NCBI GenBank assembly: GCA_900552885.1
Contig: USBM01000005.1
Span: 1 to 23,255 of the forward strand
DNA: 23,255 nt
Direction of reading: 5' to 3'
From: an uncultured Clostridium sp.
GTDB lineage: Bacteria; Bacillota; Clostridia; Lachnospirales; Lachnospiraceae
Below, one piece after another: positions 6,565 to 14,755 of the stretch. Below the pieces are notes generated by a model. That model did no database searches. It was given only the letters and a program-made list of their open reading frames with translations, and was not told where the DNA came from. A program made the position numbers and the translations under genes. Position 1 is the stretch's first letter, and each line of letters begins with the position of its first letter.

Positions 6565-7407
6565 CTACTCCATCTCTTTACTCTGTTGCATCATTTGTTC
6601 TATATATCTCGCCACTCCATCTTCTTCATTGGACGGAAGTACGGAATGTGCCATATTCTGAATCTCCGGATGTGCATTTGCAACAGCATAGAAGCAATCA
6701 CTTGCCTCCCATAACGCCACATCATTCAGATTATCTCCAAAACTGATCACGCTGTCATAATGAGAACGTGCTCTCAGATAATTCAACGCTTCCTTCTTTG
6801 AAGCCTTATCACTATAAATCTCTAACATATAATAATCATCACTGTAAATGTCGGCATAGAACTCTGTCTTAACACCCTTCACAACAGAAAGTTCCCGATA
6901 GAAACCTTCTAATTTCTCCTTTGTTTCCCGCAGCATACAATAAATGATATCCTTACCGGCTACCAGACTTAAGTCAGCTACTTCGGTGAATTTCTTGTCA
7001 TATTTCATGATCCGTTCATTCCGAAAATAATTCAGTGATGTCGATTTTACACTATCATAATATGCACAGAATGTATCATCTGTCAATCCATACAGAAAAC
7101 AGTCCAATCCTCTTGTCTTAATAAGACCCAATAAGACCATAACCGTCTCTTTCTCCATAACTTCTTTCTTCAGATACTTCTTTGTTGCCATGTCATAGAC
7201 TAATACACCATTCATCATCATTACCGGAAGTTGCAAATGCAGTGGCTCTACAATCTTAAGTGCCGTTGTTGGTGTTCTCGCTGTAGATACTGTAAAATCC
7301 AATCCCTGTGCAATTGCCCGGTTGATCACATCTATAGTCACATCACTTAATTCTGCCTGCTGATTCAGCAGTGTCCCATCCAAATCACTTACATATAATC
7401 TCTTCAT
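6565..7407 (-). CDS. Cof-type HAD-IIB phosphatase
   Basis: A 280-residue member of the HAD superfamily, Cof/subclass IIB: a magnesium-dependent phosphatase of sugar phosphates, flavin mononucleotide or similar small molecules; substrate not predictable. Motif I is DLDGT (8-12) with the nucleophile D8 and acid D10, motif II is STAR (41-44), motif III is a Lys in KASKKEAL (201-208), and motif IV is GDNLND (224-229). The cap domain lies between about 85 and 200. GAGGAG stands five bases before the ATG. It is followed at once by murF, so the two form an operon; a role for this phosphatase in the cell wall is possible but not shown. Confidence 0.93.
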   Translation of the reverse strand: MKRLYVSDLDGTLLNQQAELSDVTIDVINRAIAQGLDFTVSTARTPTTALKIVEPLHLQLPVMMMNGVLVYDMATKKYLKKEVMEKETVMVLLGLIKTRGLDCFLYGLTDDTFCAYYDSVKSTSLNYFRNERIMKYDKKFTEVADLSLVAGKDIIYCMLRETKEKLEGFYRELSVVKGVKTEFYADIYSDDYYMLEIYSDKASKKEALNYLRARSHYDSVISFGDNLNDVALWEASDCFYAVANAHPEIQNMAHSVLPSNEEDGVARYIEQMMQQSKEME

Positions 7408-7457
7408 TCGTACTCCTCACGTTCTCTGATCCGCTTACCGATCCATCTATCTTCCGT

Positions 7458-7486
7458 ATTATACCTCTTTTTTTCGTTGCACGCAA
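7458..7486 (-). promoter_or_regulatory. Promoter of the HAD-murF pair
   Basis: Minus strand: -35 TTGCGT (7481-7486), 17-base spacer, perfect -10 TATAAT (7458-7463). It sits immediately behind the stop codon of the helicase gene, in the 81-base gap, so the HAD-murF pair can be transcribed independently of it. Confidence 0.6.
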
Positions 7487-7488
7487 TC

Positions 7489-9852
7489 TTATTGCAGATT
7501 TCCCCATAAGCGTCGGATCCGTTCTTCTACCGTCTGTAATGTAACTACTTCATAATCATCCCATTCTGCCGGAAAAGTGTCTACAACCTGTCTGGTCACA
7601 AAACGGTCATCTAATAACAGGATCACACCTTTGTCTTCCATCGTGCGGATCACCCTTCCCGCTGCTTGCTGCACCTTGTTCATTCCCGGATACAGATAGG
7701 CATATGCAAACCCTTTTCCTTCCCGTTCCTCAAAATAATGCTGTTGAATCTCCCTTTCGTTGCAGACCATTGGCAATCCGGTTCCGATCACCGCAGCTCC
7801 AACCAGTCTTTCTCCGACCAGATCAATTCCCTCTGAAAAGATACCTCCTAAGATACAGAACCCCAACACAGGATCTTTTCCTGCCGCAAACCGCTCCAGG
7901 AATTGCTCTCTTTCCTCTTCGTTCAAGTGCGCGGTCTGCTTCACCACTTCAATATCCGATAACAGCCCTAAGCTCATTGCCATATCATAGACATCCTCCA
8001 ACATCTTATAGGATGGAAAAAACGCCATATAATTGCCACGTTTCCCATGCACCATAATATCCAGATATCTTGCCATCCGTTCATATTGTGCCGGTCCCCT
8101 TGCCTTGTACCGACTACTGACATCATTTCCCACAAGCAGTCCACGGTGTTCCTTTGGAAACGGCGAAGGAATATAGATGGCATAATCCTCTTCTTCATCG
8201 TGCAGCAGCTCCTTATAATACTGAATCGGAAGCATGGTTGCTGAGAAAAACACGGTCGCATTTCCTTTCTCAATGCATTCGCTTAAATTATGTGCCGGAT
8301 GGATACAGTATAACTTCACCATAAAAGACTTGTCATTGACCTGTTCCCCATAGATCTCATAACTCTCATCAACCAGTTCATAGATATTGATGAATTGATT
8401 GATCGTAAAATAGAAGTCAAGAATCTCCTCTTGATGTGGCTTCAACGCTCCAATCTCCTTGCTCTCCTCTAAAAAAGACTCAAATTGTGCCTGGAGACGT
8501 ATCAGTTTCACATACAATGATTCCATATCCTCAATCATTACATAGCCCTTTGCCGTATCACATTCCTTCTTAAATGCTAACATCTCTTTATTACATGCTG
8601 CCAGTAATCGTCCGATCTTCGCATGATACGGCAGCAACAGCTTACGCATAGCAAGGAAGTCCTCCTTGTGGATTGCCGCACTGTACATGGAAGATGCACG
8701 ATCCACTAAGTTATGTGCCTCGTCCACTAAAAAGATATAGTCTCCTTTTGCTCCCTCACCAAAATACCTGCGCAGCTTTACCCTTGGATCAAACACATAA
8801 TTATAATCACAAATAATCCCATCTACAAACAGACTGACGTCCAATCCTAACTCAAATGGGCAGACCATATGCTTATTCGCATATTGTAGCAGAATATCTC
8901 TCGTGATATTATATTCATTCGTCACACAATCATAGATTGCCTTATTGATCCGGTCATAATGCCCTTTCGCATACGGACAAGTCTCCGGATCACACGTCAT
9001 CTCCTCTAACGGACAGATCTTTTCCTTGGCTGTGATCATGACGCTTTTAAAGTGCAGCCCCTGACCTCTTAAAATCTCTAAGCTGTCTGCTGCAACCCCT
9101 CTTGCAATCGTCTTCGCTGTCAGATAGAACAGCTTCTCGCCATAACCATCCCCCATTGCTTTCACTGCCGGATATACCGCCGCCATTGTCTTACCAATCC
9201 CGGTTGGTGCCTGTACAAACAGATTCCGATGATTCTTAATGCTGACATACACCATTCCTGCCATATCCTTCTGCCCTGCACGATATGTATATGGAAATGC
9301 CAGTTCCTTTAGGGATGCATTACGAAGAGTCCGGTTGTCAACCTCAAACTGCGCCCATTTGCAGTATGCATTCACCAGTTGTTCAAACCATTCCGAGATC
9401 TCTGTAAACGAATATAACTGCCGGAACCGTCGGATCTCCTCCGTATCGAGATTACAGTATGTCATCTGCACGGTGATCTCAGCTAGTGCATGCTCTTTCG
9501 CATAGATATATGCATAGCACATCGCCTGTGCCTGATGCACAAAAACAGGACATTCCATATGCTCTAGCTTCTTATACACACCCTTGATCTCATCAATCGT
9601 CACGCTGCTTTCTTCCGTCAGAATCCCATCTGCCCTGCCCTCTATCGTCAGTTCAAAATCCGGCTTTGTAATTGTAATCGAAAGGGGTACTTCTGCTTCA
9701 TAATTAAGTCCCATCTTTCCCTGGATCCTGCGATGGATCCGGCTGCCCTCTAACATTGCGTTCTTCGAGAAACTGCCGTCTCCACTCGCAATATCTCCAC
9801 TTCGGAAGATGAACTCCACTAAGCTTCGTACTGAAATGTGCATCTCATACAT
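7489..9852 (-). CDS. XPD/DinG-type helicase with N-terminal PD-(D/E)XK nuclease domain
   Basis: A 787-residue fusion. The N-terminal part (about 1-170) looks like a RecB/Cas4-type nuclease: H40, D75, the pair E88-x-K90 (IDEIK) and QxxxY at 109-113 are in the right order. From about 190 onwards it is a superfamily 2 XPD/Rad3-like helicase. It has Walker A APTGIGKT (215-222), four Cys at 280, 287, 292 and 331 placed as in the iron-sulphur cluster of this family, DEAH (377-380), FFSATM, GIFSEGIDL, and QAAGRVIR near the C-terminus. It should unwind DNA 5' to 3' and perhaps cut it, in repair or replication restart. The start at 9852 has AAAGGA eight bases upstream; a second ATG three codons later is possible. 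No Cas genes are nearby. Confidence 0.9.
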   Translation of the reverse strand: MYEMHISVRSLVEFIFRSGDIASGDGSFSKNAMLEGSRIHRRIQGKMGLNYEAEVPLSITITKPDFELTIEGRADGILTEESSVTIDEIKGVYKKLEHMECPVFVHQAQAMCYAYIYAKEHALAEITVQMTYCNLDTEEIRRFRQLYSFTEISEWFEQLVNAYCKWAQFEVDNRTLRNASLKELAFPYTYRAGQKDMAGMVYVSIKNHRNLFVQAPTGIGKTMAAVYPAVKAMGDGYGEKLFYLTAKTIARGVAADSLEILRGQGLHFKSVMITAKEKICPLEEMTCDPETCPYAKGHYDRINKAIYDCVTNEYNITRDILLQYANKHMVCPFELGLDVSLFVDGIICDYNYVFDPRVKLRRYFGEGAKGDYIFLVDEAHNLVDRASSMYSAAIHKEDFLAMRKLLLPYHAKIGRLLAACNKEMLAFKKECDTAKGYVMIEDMESLYVKLIRLQAQFESFLEESKEIGALKPHQEEILDFYFTINQFINIYELVDESYEIYGEQVNDKSFMVKLYCIHPAHNLSECIEKGNATVFFSATMLPIQYYKELLHDEEEDYAIYIPSPFPKEHRGLLVGNDVSSRYKARGPAQYERMARYLDIMVHGKRGNYMAFFPSYKMLEDVYDMAMSLGLLSDIEVVKQTAHLNEEEREQFLERFAAGKDPVLGFCILGGIFSEGIDLVGERLVGAAVIGTGLPMVCNEREIQQHYFEEREGKGFAYAYLYPGMNKVQQAAGRVIRTMEDKGVILLLDDRFVTRQVVDTFPAEWDDYEVVTLQTVEERIRRLWGNLQ

Positions 9853-9977
9853 ATATCATGTCCTTTATTCAGATGTTTCCTTTCACAGAAACATAACTAC
9901 CTATAATGAAGGCTACTGTCTATACATCCTTTTGCCATAAAATCTCTCTAATATCCGACTTCTCCCTATAAACAGGA

Positions 9978-10535
9978 TTATCGCTGATCGGAATATACAA
10001 TTCTCGTTCCTGTCACCTTTGCATTTGCTTCATCGGTCAGCAAAGCAAGAAGCTTCAAACCAAAATCAATACAGGTTCCCATACCACGGCTTGTAATGAA
10101 CTGCCCGTCTACAACAACCGGATCGGTCAGTTTGTTTGCTCCGATCAAACCATCCTCCATACCCGGATAACAGGTTGCATTCTTGCCTTCTAATAATCCC
10201 ATCTCACCATATACTGTCGGTGCGGCACATACGGCTGCAAGATACTTCCCTTCTCCATGATACTGTTCGATCAGACGTGTTAAGCCTTCATGAGCCTTCA
10301 GATTCGTTGTACCAGGCATTCCTCCCGGAAGGATCAACATCTCTCCTGCGGTCAGGTCTGTCTCATCAAATAACAGATCCGTCCGAATGGTAATTCCATG
10401 TGAACCAATCACATCATAATCCCCTGTCACAGATACTGTCTTACACTCCACCCCGCCACGGCGTAGCAGATCAACAACGGTCAACGCTTCTACCTCTTCA
10501 AATCCTGTTGCAAAAAATAAATATGCTGTCTTCAT
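9978..10535 (-). CDS. DJ-1/PfpI family protein
   Basis: A 185-residue single-domain member of the DJ-1/ThiJ/PfpI superfamily, closest in pattern to YajL/DJ-1, which protects against oxidative and carbonyl stress. The nucleophile elbow AAVCAAP puts the reactive cysteine at C103, and E16 in GFEEVEAL is the usual acidic partner. LILPGGMPG (67-75) is the standard strand and turn. AGGAGG stands eight bases before the ATG. It is transcribed from a promoter in the symmetric region shared with the divergent CYTH gene. The helicase gene follows 125 bases downstream with no clear terminator, so read-through is possible. Exact activity (chaperone, deglycase or other) cannot be told from sequence. Confidence 0.93.
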   Translation of the reverse strand: MKTAYLFFATGFEEVEALTVVDLLRRGGVECKTVSVTGDYDVIGSHGITIRTDLLFDETDLTAGEMLILPGGMPGTTNLKAHEGLTRLIEQYHGEGKYLAAVCAAPTVYGEMGLLEGKNATCYPGMEDGLIGANKLTDPVVVDGQFITSRGMGTCIDFGLKLLALLTDEANAKVTGTRIVYSDQR

Positions 10536-10570
10536 ATGCGATTCCTCCTATTCCTGCACAATAAATACTA

Positions 10571-10613
10571 AATCTATTATAGCATATGCACTTCCGCAAT
10601 GCTATAATAGATT
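10571..10613. promoter_or_regulatory. Symmetric divergent promoter region (DJ-1 / CYTH)
   Basis: A perfect inverted repeat with 15-base arms, AATCTATTATAGCAT (10571-10585) and ATGCTATAATAGATT (10599-10613), around 13 bases. Each arm holds an extended -10 (TGCTATAAT) facing outward: plus strand 10603-10608 for the CYTH gene, minus strand 10576-10581 for the DJ-1 gene. A usual -35 is not visible for either, in keeping with extended -10 promoters. The two promoters overlap face to face, so polymerase on one would hinder the other, and a dimeric regulator could bind both halves. Confidence 0.7.
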
Positions 10614-10677
10614 CCGGAACATAACACTCTCCTACAACATGAGTGAAAAGAAAAATATGAACAAGGAGGAGATCCAC

Positions 10678-11163
10678 ATGGAGATCGAACGCAAATTTCT
10701 AATAGAGAAAGATTCACTGCCAGATCACTTAGAAGAATATCCACATAGCTGCTTAGAACAGGCATACATCATCACTAATCCGGTATTGCGTGTCCGTCAA
10801 AAGGATGATCAATATATCTTAACCTACAAAGGGGAAGGTTTGATGGCCCGCGAGGAAGTAGAATTCCCGTTGCCACAGGAAGCATACAAAAAACTCCTTG
10901 CTAAAAGCGAAGGAAACATTATAACGAAGACCCGGTATAAGATTCCGGAATCGAACGGTCTTACGATTGAATTAGATATCTTTCATGGAATGTTTGAGGG
11001 ATTATTCCTCGCCGAAGTAGAATTTGCAGATGAACAGTCTGCTCTGTCGTACGAACCGCCGGCATGGTTTGGAAAGGAGGTAACAAATACCTCTGCTTTC
11101 CACAACTCTACCTTAAGCCAGATGAATCCAACGGATGCCGCACGCCTTATAGAATCTCTATAG
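10678..11163 (+). CDS. CYTH domain phosphohydrolase
   Basis: A 161-residue CYTH (adenylate cyclase class IV/thiamine triphosphatase-like) protein that acts on triphosphate substrates such as inorganic triphosphate within a beta tunnel. The defining ExExK motif is EIERK at residues 2-6, followed by basic and acidic strands (VLRVRQKDDQYILTYKGEG and EEVEFPL, later LAEVEFADE) that line the tunnel. The start was set at the ATG at 10678, with AAGGAGG eight bases upstream; the longer frame from 10639 lacks a site. It is one of only two plus-strand genes in the window, is divergent from the DJ-1 gene, and ends in a six-base overlap with the DUF1189-like gene coming the other way. Natural substrate unknown. 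Confidence 0.92.
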   Translation: MEIERKFLIEKDSLPDHLEEYPHSCLEQAYIITNPVLRVRQKDDQYILTYKGEGLMAREEVEFPLPQEAYKKLLAKSEGNIITKTRYKIPESNGLTIELDIFHGMFEGLFLAEVEFADEQSALSYEPPAWFGKEVTNTSAFHNSTLSQMNPTDAARLIESL

Positions 11164-11994
11164 GGCGTCCTGCTCCATCTTCATTGTCATAATTGCTTTG
11201 TTCATCAGAATCACAGTTACAAGCATGTTAAAGGCACTTCCTGTAAGCACTAACATGACTGAACCAATGCAATACGTAACCGCCATAACAATAGAACCAA
11301 ACGCCTGTGCAAACAACGCAATCTTATATACTTTCCCAAAGGTAAGCTCCATCATCATTGTCTTCGATAGCAGATACATGACGACTGCATAGAAGATTGC
11401 AGCGAACAGATATTTTGCTAACACCAACAGATACACAAACAGGTACACGATTACCATCATCACGTAGAACATAGCAGATGCATCTGCTAATGTTGCATTG
11501 GATATCGTAAGTTCCTTATAATCTGAGAACTTCTCTTCCTGAACTAACTTACCGATTCCTGTCACTTCATTATATAACAGCACATTGGACTTACTCACCA
11601 TAATGGCTTCCACTACATTTGCCGGAATATCATCCTTGGTGAACTTCTTCTTGCTGGTATCTACAAGAATATACACCCCCATGGAATTATCCTGCTGTTC
11701 AATCTTCTCATCTAAAGTAAATACCCCTTCTTTCAAAGAAAACTGAGGAATCTGATTCTCTATCATATTCCGGATACCACCCATGCCTGCCACGGCACCT
11801 AATGTCGGAATTGCATATTGAATAAATGAAACTAAAAAGATTACAAGTGCAAGAAAACCGATCACACTGTCACTTTTTAATTGCAATAATTTTCCATACT
11901 CCTTTGGTGTGAACATCGCTGTGATAAAACGATCTGCCATACTCATTCTCTGCTGCTCATCCTGATTATTATTCTCTGGATTCGTATAGTCCAT
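11158..11994 (-). CDS. DUF1189-like membrane protein
   Basis: A 278-residue membrane protein whose pattern fits DUF1189. One N-terminal helix (about residues 46-62 after a basic FTPKEYGKLLQ stretch) is followed by an extracytoplasmic segment with FSLKEGVFTLDEK and VYILVDTSK, then four helices in the C-terminal half. It has no known enzyme motif. Two starts compete: an ATG at 12004-12006 directly abutting the kinase stop codon, and the ATG at 11992-11994, which has GGAGG five bases upstream and was chosen. The gene is thus almost fused to the kinase gene upstream and is very likely coexpressed, which suggests a joint role at the membrane. Its stop codon overlaps the CYTH gene. Confidence 0.75.
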   Translation of the reverse strand: MDYTNPENNNQDEQQRMSMADRFITAMFTPKEYGKLLQLKSDSVIGFLALVIFLVSFIQYAIPTLGAVAGMGGIRNMIENQIPQFSLKEGVFTLDEKIEQQDNSMGVYILVDTSKKKFTKDDIPANVVEAIMVSKSNVLLYNEVTGIGKLVQEEKFSDYKELTISNATLADASAMFYVMMVIVYLFVYLLVLAKYLFAAIFYAVVMYLLSKTMMMELTFGKVYKIALFAQAFGSIVMAVTYCIGSVMLVLTGSAFNMLVTVILMNKAIMTMKMEQDAL

Positions 11995-12006
11995 AGCATC
12001 CTCCAT

Positions 12007-13824
12007 CTACTCTTCCATTTCCTCATCCGGAACCGGAAGAATCATTGTAATTACAGTCCCTTTTCCCGGTCGTGACACCACTTCTGTCTGTGCACCACAT
12101 TGCTGCTCTAAATGGTCTAATATCACCTTAAGTGATGTCATATGCTCTTTCTTGAACCTTCCCATCTCAAAGCCAATGCCATCATCAATGATCTGGATCG
12201 CATAACCTTCCTGTCTCTCATAGGTACGAACCACGACATTACCTGCATCCTGCTTTCCGGCAATTCCGTAAACAACCGCATTCTCCACCATCGGTTCGAT
12301 ACATCTTCTCGGAACCCGAAATTCCTTCACTTTACATTCTACCGCAAAAGACAAGTTGGGATTCCGTGTCTTTTGTAACGTCAGATATGATAATATATGC
12401 TCTAATTCTTCCTCAAACGGAATCATCTCAAATGGCTGTTTCATAGCTTTCAGATTATCTCGAAAATAGACTGAGATATAGTATAACATCTTCGCACTAT
12501 TTACGGAACCACTTTTTATCAGATTCTGCAAAGTATGAAAAGCGGCAAACAATAGATTCGGATTGAATTCCTCAATCACCTGCTCCCGGTTCGTATCCTG
12601 CGATACCCCTTCCTGCTTCTCCTTCTTTTCCTTCCGTAATGCCTGCCAAAGTGTACCAAAAAGAACTACTCCTTCATAAAGAATGCACCCAGCAATCATA
12701 TATACCGGCATTGTCGATGTCCCTCGCTGCATGATCTGATGCAGCATCTGCAAAAACATTCCGGACAAAAGCACCCCGTGTGCTGCCAGAATGAGGCGGT
12801 TATCTTTGCGTTTAGATACACCTAATGCAACCGTACACCCAACAAAAATGATTATACAAAGTCCTGCTGAAAGAATCCGTATTGTATCGAAATGCAACAG
12901 CGAAAATCCCTGTAATACCATAACACTAATATAAAAGATGCTACACACCAAACATCCCATATCAAGCAGAGGTAACATATGTTTCTTATAGGTAACACTG
13001 CGCACAAGCAGTATGTGAACAACCGCAATAATTATAAATATAGTTGCCTCTAACAGATACCAGCCAATCTCCCAACGAAAGGCCATTCTTACCAACCGGC
13101 TCTCTCCCAGGAAAATGCAGCCGATTCCAAACAGCTCCATCACGCTATACAATAATGGTCTCTTATTACGTATCCGGTTATACGCCAACAGCCAGACTAC
13201 AAAGAAGCAGGCACTTCCTAAAATGAGAATTCCTCCAACAATCACATCATATCCGTTCTCCAGCCAGGCTGATAGTTTCACTTGTGAATAATTTCCTTCA
13301 TAGATTCCCTGTAATGTAATCTCATTCCGTTCCATTCCGGTTAACTGAATCTGCAGAATCTGATTCTGATACTGTGGAGCAATTGCAATCACATGTCTTG
13401 CCGGAAGATATCCTTCCTTTTCACTACTCTCATACAGCAGTTCTCCTTGAATCAATGCGCTGATCTGCTCCTGTTTCGTATCTATTACAACATATGTTGT
13501 AGTCTGTCCCATATCCGGAACTTTATGTGTCAACGTAACAGTATTACCTTTCTCCACCCGGAAAGTTGCCGGCAGATTCACCACCTGCTGAATCGTATTA
13601 TCTACTGTATTATCATTTTTCTGCTGATATGTCTGCAACAATTTTGCATCCGTTGTCTGATAAGAAGCAATCCACCCTTGTGAATAATCAGACAATCCTT
13701 CCAGTTCTCCTTTGAGCCCTGCTGACGGTTTCTCAAACAAGGCAAAAAAGCAGAGCAGCAAAAATGTTACCCCGCATAACCCTCCTAAGAGAATATGAAG
13801 TTGTTTATCTGATAAATGAAACAT
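12007..13824 (-). CDS. LytS-like membrane histidine kinase lacking the H-box His
   Basis: A 605-residue protein. One N-terminal membrane helix (about 9-29) precedes an extracytoplasmic domain (about 30-188) and a block of seven helices (about 192-395), an arrangement like the 7TM-DISM sensor proteins. The C-terminal part is a LytS/YehU-type kinase: an H-box region at 421-431, an N-box EPMVENAVVYG (510-520, Asn515), IIDDGIGFE (545-553) and GKGTVITMILPV. The phospho-acceptor site normally reads PHFLFN, but here it is PNLLFA: Asn423 replaces the His. The ATP-binding part looks intact. It may signal through another residue or a partner, or be a pseudokinase. GAGGAG stands about 8 bases before the ATG. 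No response regulator gene is adjacent; a DUF1189-like gene follows at once. Confidence 0.85.
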   Translation of the reverse strand: MFHLSDKQLHILLGGLCGVTFLLLCFFALFEKPSAGLKGELEGLSDYSQGWIASYQTTDAKLLQTYQQKNDNTVDNTIQQVVNLPATFRVEKGNTVTLTHKVPDMGQTTTYVVIDTKQEQISALIQGELLYESSEKEGYLPARHVIAIAPQYQNQILQIQLTGMERNEITLQGIYEGNYSQVKLSAWLENGYDVIVGGILILGSACFFVVWLLAYNRIRNKRPLLYSVMELFGIGCIFLGESRLVRMAFRWEIGWYLLEATIFIIIAVVHILLVRSVTYKKHMLPLLDMGCLVCSIFYISVMVLQGFSLLHFDTIRILSAGLCIIIFVGCTVALGVSKRKDNRLILAAHGVLLSGMFLQMLHQIMQRGTSTMPVYMIAGCILYEGVVLFGTLWQALRKEKKEKQEGVSQDTNREQVIEEFNPNLLFAAFHTLQNLIKSGSVNSAKMLYYISVYFRDNLKAMKQPFEMIPFEEELEHILSYLTLQKTRNPNLSFAVECKVKEFRVPRRCIEPMVENAVVYGIAGKQDAGNVVVRTYERQEGYAIQIIDDGIGFEMGRFKKEHMTSLKVILDHLEQQCGAQTEVVSRPGKGTVITMILPVPDEEMEE

Positions 13825-13904
13825 ACATCCATCTCCTCACTATCCAATCTATTCCGGATATTTTTATATTTCTACCCTGCCACTTAATTACACAAAAGAC
13901 AGGA

Positions 13905-14696
13905 TCAGATTAAATGATAATGCTTCAAAGCATTTGCAATTCCATCCTCTGTCACATCCGTTGTTACATATTCTACAACTTCTAATACCTCCGGCACTGC
14001 ATTCCCCATACCGACAGAATGTGGCACATATTGTAGCATTTCCATATCATTGATGGAATCACCAAACGCATAACAATCCGAAAGGCTTGCCCCAAAATGA
14101 TCCATTACCTGTTGAATCCCGGTTGCCTTGCTATGTCCAAGCGGAACCGCCTCGATCACCTGCCTCCCATGCGGAATCAGGTTACATACATTCGAAAACA
14201 CCTTCTGAAACCGTTCCGCATCACTATCTGACATCTGTGAAGTTGTAAATTTATCATAAACCAACTCAGTATCATCAATCGTTCCAATCGGCAGCTCCAC
14301 ATTTTTTGAAAAATAATCATAGATATATTCCATAAAGCCGCCTTCTCCATAATCCCCGTCGATAAATAACCGGTCTTTTCCCTCAAACACGGTCTGATAT
14401 CGCATCTCATGTAACAGATCGGCGTATTGTCTGCATGTTGCCTTTGGTAATGAAGCGTGAAACAATTCCTGTCCTTCATACTCAATATACGTTCCACATC
14501 CGCACACCATTCCATCAAAGGCAAAAGACCGCAGATTGCGGTCAATTGCCGTCTTCACTCTGCCTGTATTGATAAAGATCTTATGTCCATTGGCTTTTGC
14601 CTGCAACAGTGCTTCCTTTGTACTCTCCCGCATACGATGCTGTTCATCTAACGTGATCAACGTTCCATCAATATCAAAAAATAAAAGTGCTGACAT
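13905..14696 (-). CDS. HAD-IIB phosphatase
   Basis: A 263-residue HAD superfamily subclass IIB phosphatase, unlike the one next to murF in sequence. Motif I is DIDGT (8-12, nucleophile D8), motif II is NTGR (43-46), the Lys of motif III is in GHSKATG (K190), and motif IV is GDSIND (212-217). The cap domain lies between about 80 and 180. AAAGG stands about seven bases before the ATG. It lies 59 bases behind ribH in the same direction without an evident terminator, so it might be carried on the riboflavin transcript. HAD phosphatases are known to remove phosphate from the riboflavin intermediate ArPP in several bacteria, and this gene is a candidate; that is inference from position only. Confidence 0.9.
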   Translation of the reverse strand: MSALLFFDIDGTLITLDEQHRMRESTKEALLQAKANGHKIFINTGRVKTAIDRNLRSFAFDGMVCGCGTYIEYEGQELFHASLPKATCRQYADLLHEMRYQTVFEGKDRLFIDGDYGEGGFMEYIYDYFSKNVELPIGTIDDTELVYDKFTTSQMSDSDAERFQKVFSNVCNLIPHGRQVIEAVPLGHSKATGIQQVMDHFGASLSDCYAFGDSINDMEMLQYVPHSVGMGNAVPEVLEVVEYVTTDVTEDGIANALKHYHLI

Positions 14697-14755
14697 TAGA
14701 ATCCCTTTCTTTTCTTCCTGTTATCAGGTTCTAATTAATCCGTTCTCCGTTCAGA

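Noticed and set aside
6192..6746. Long plus-strand frame (184 codons) opposite murF and the HAD gene
   Set aside because: It runs antisense to two clear genes, lacks a ribosome site and has Ser/Thr/Ile-rich shadow composition.
7489..9852. Cas4-like domain as a sign of a CRISPR-Cas locus
   Set aside because: There is no repeat array or other Cas gene in the window, and the Cas4 cysteine cluster is not present in the nuclease part; it is better explained as a RecB-type domain fused to a helicase.
9873..9894. Inverted repeat ATGTTTC / GAAACAT before the helicase gene
   Set aside because: Arms of only seven bases with an eight-base loop and no T run; such a match is expected by chance in AT-rich intergenic DNA.
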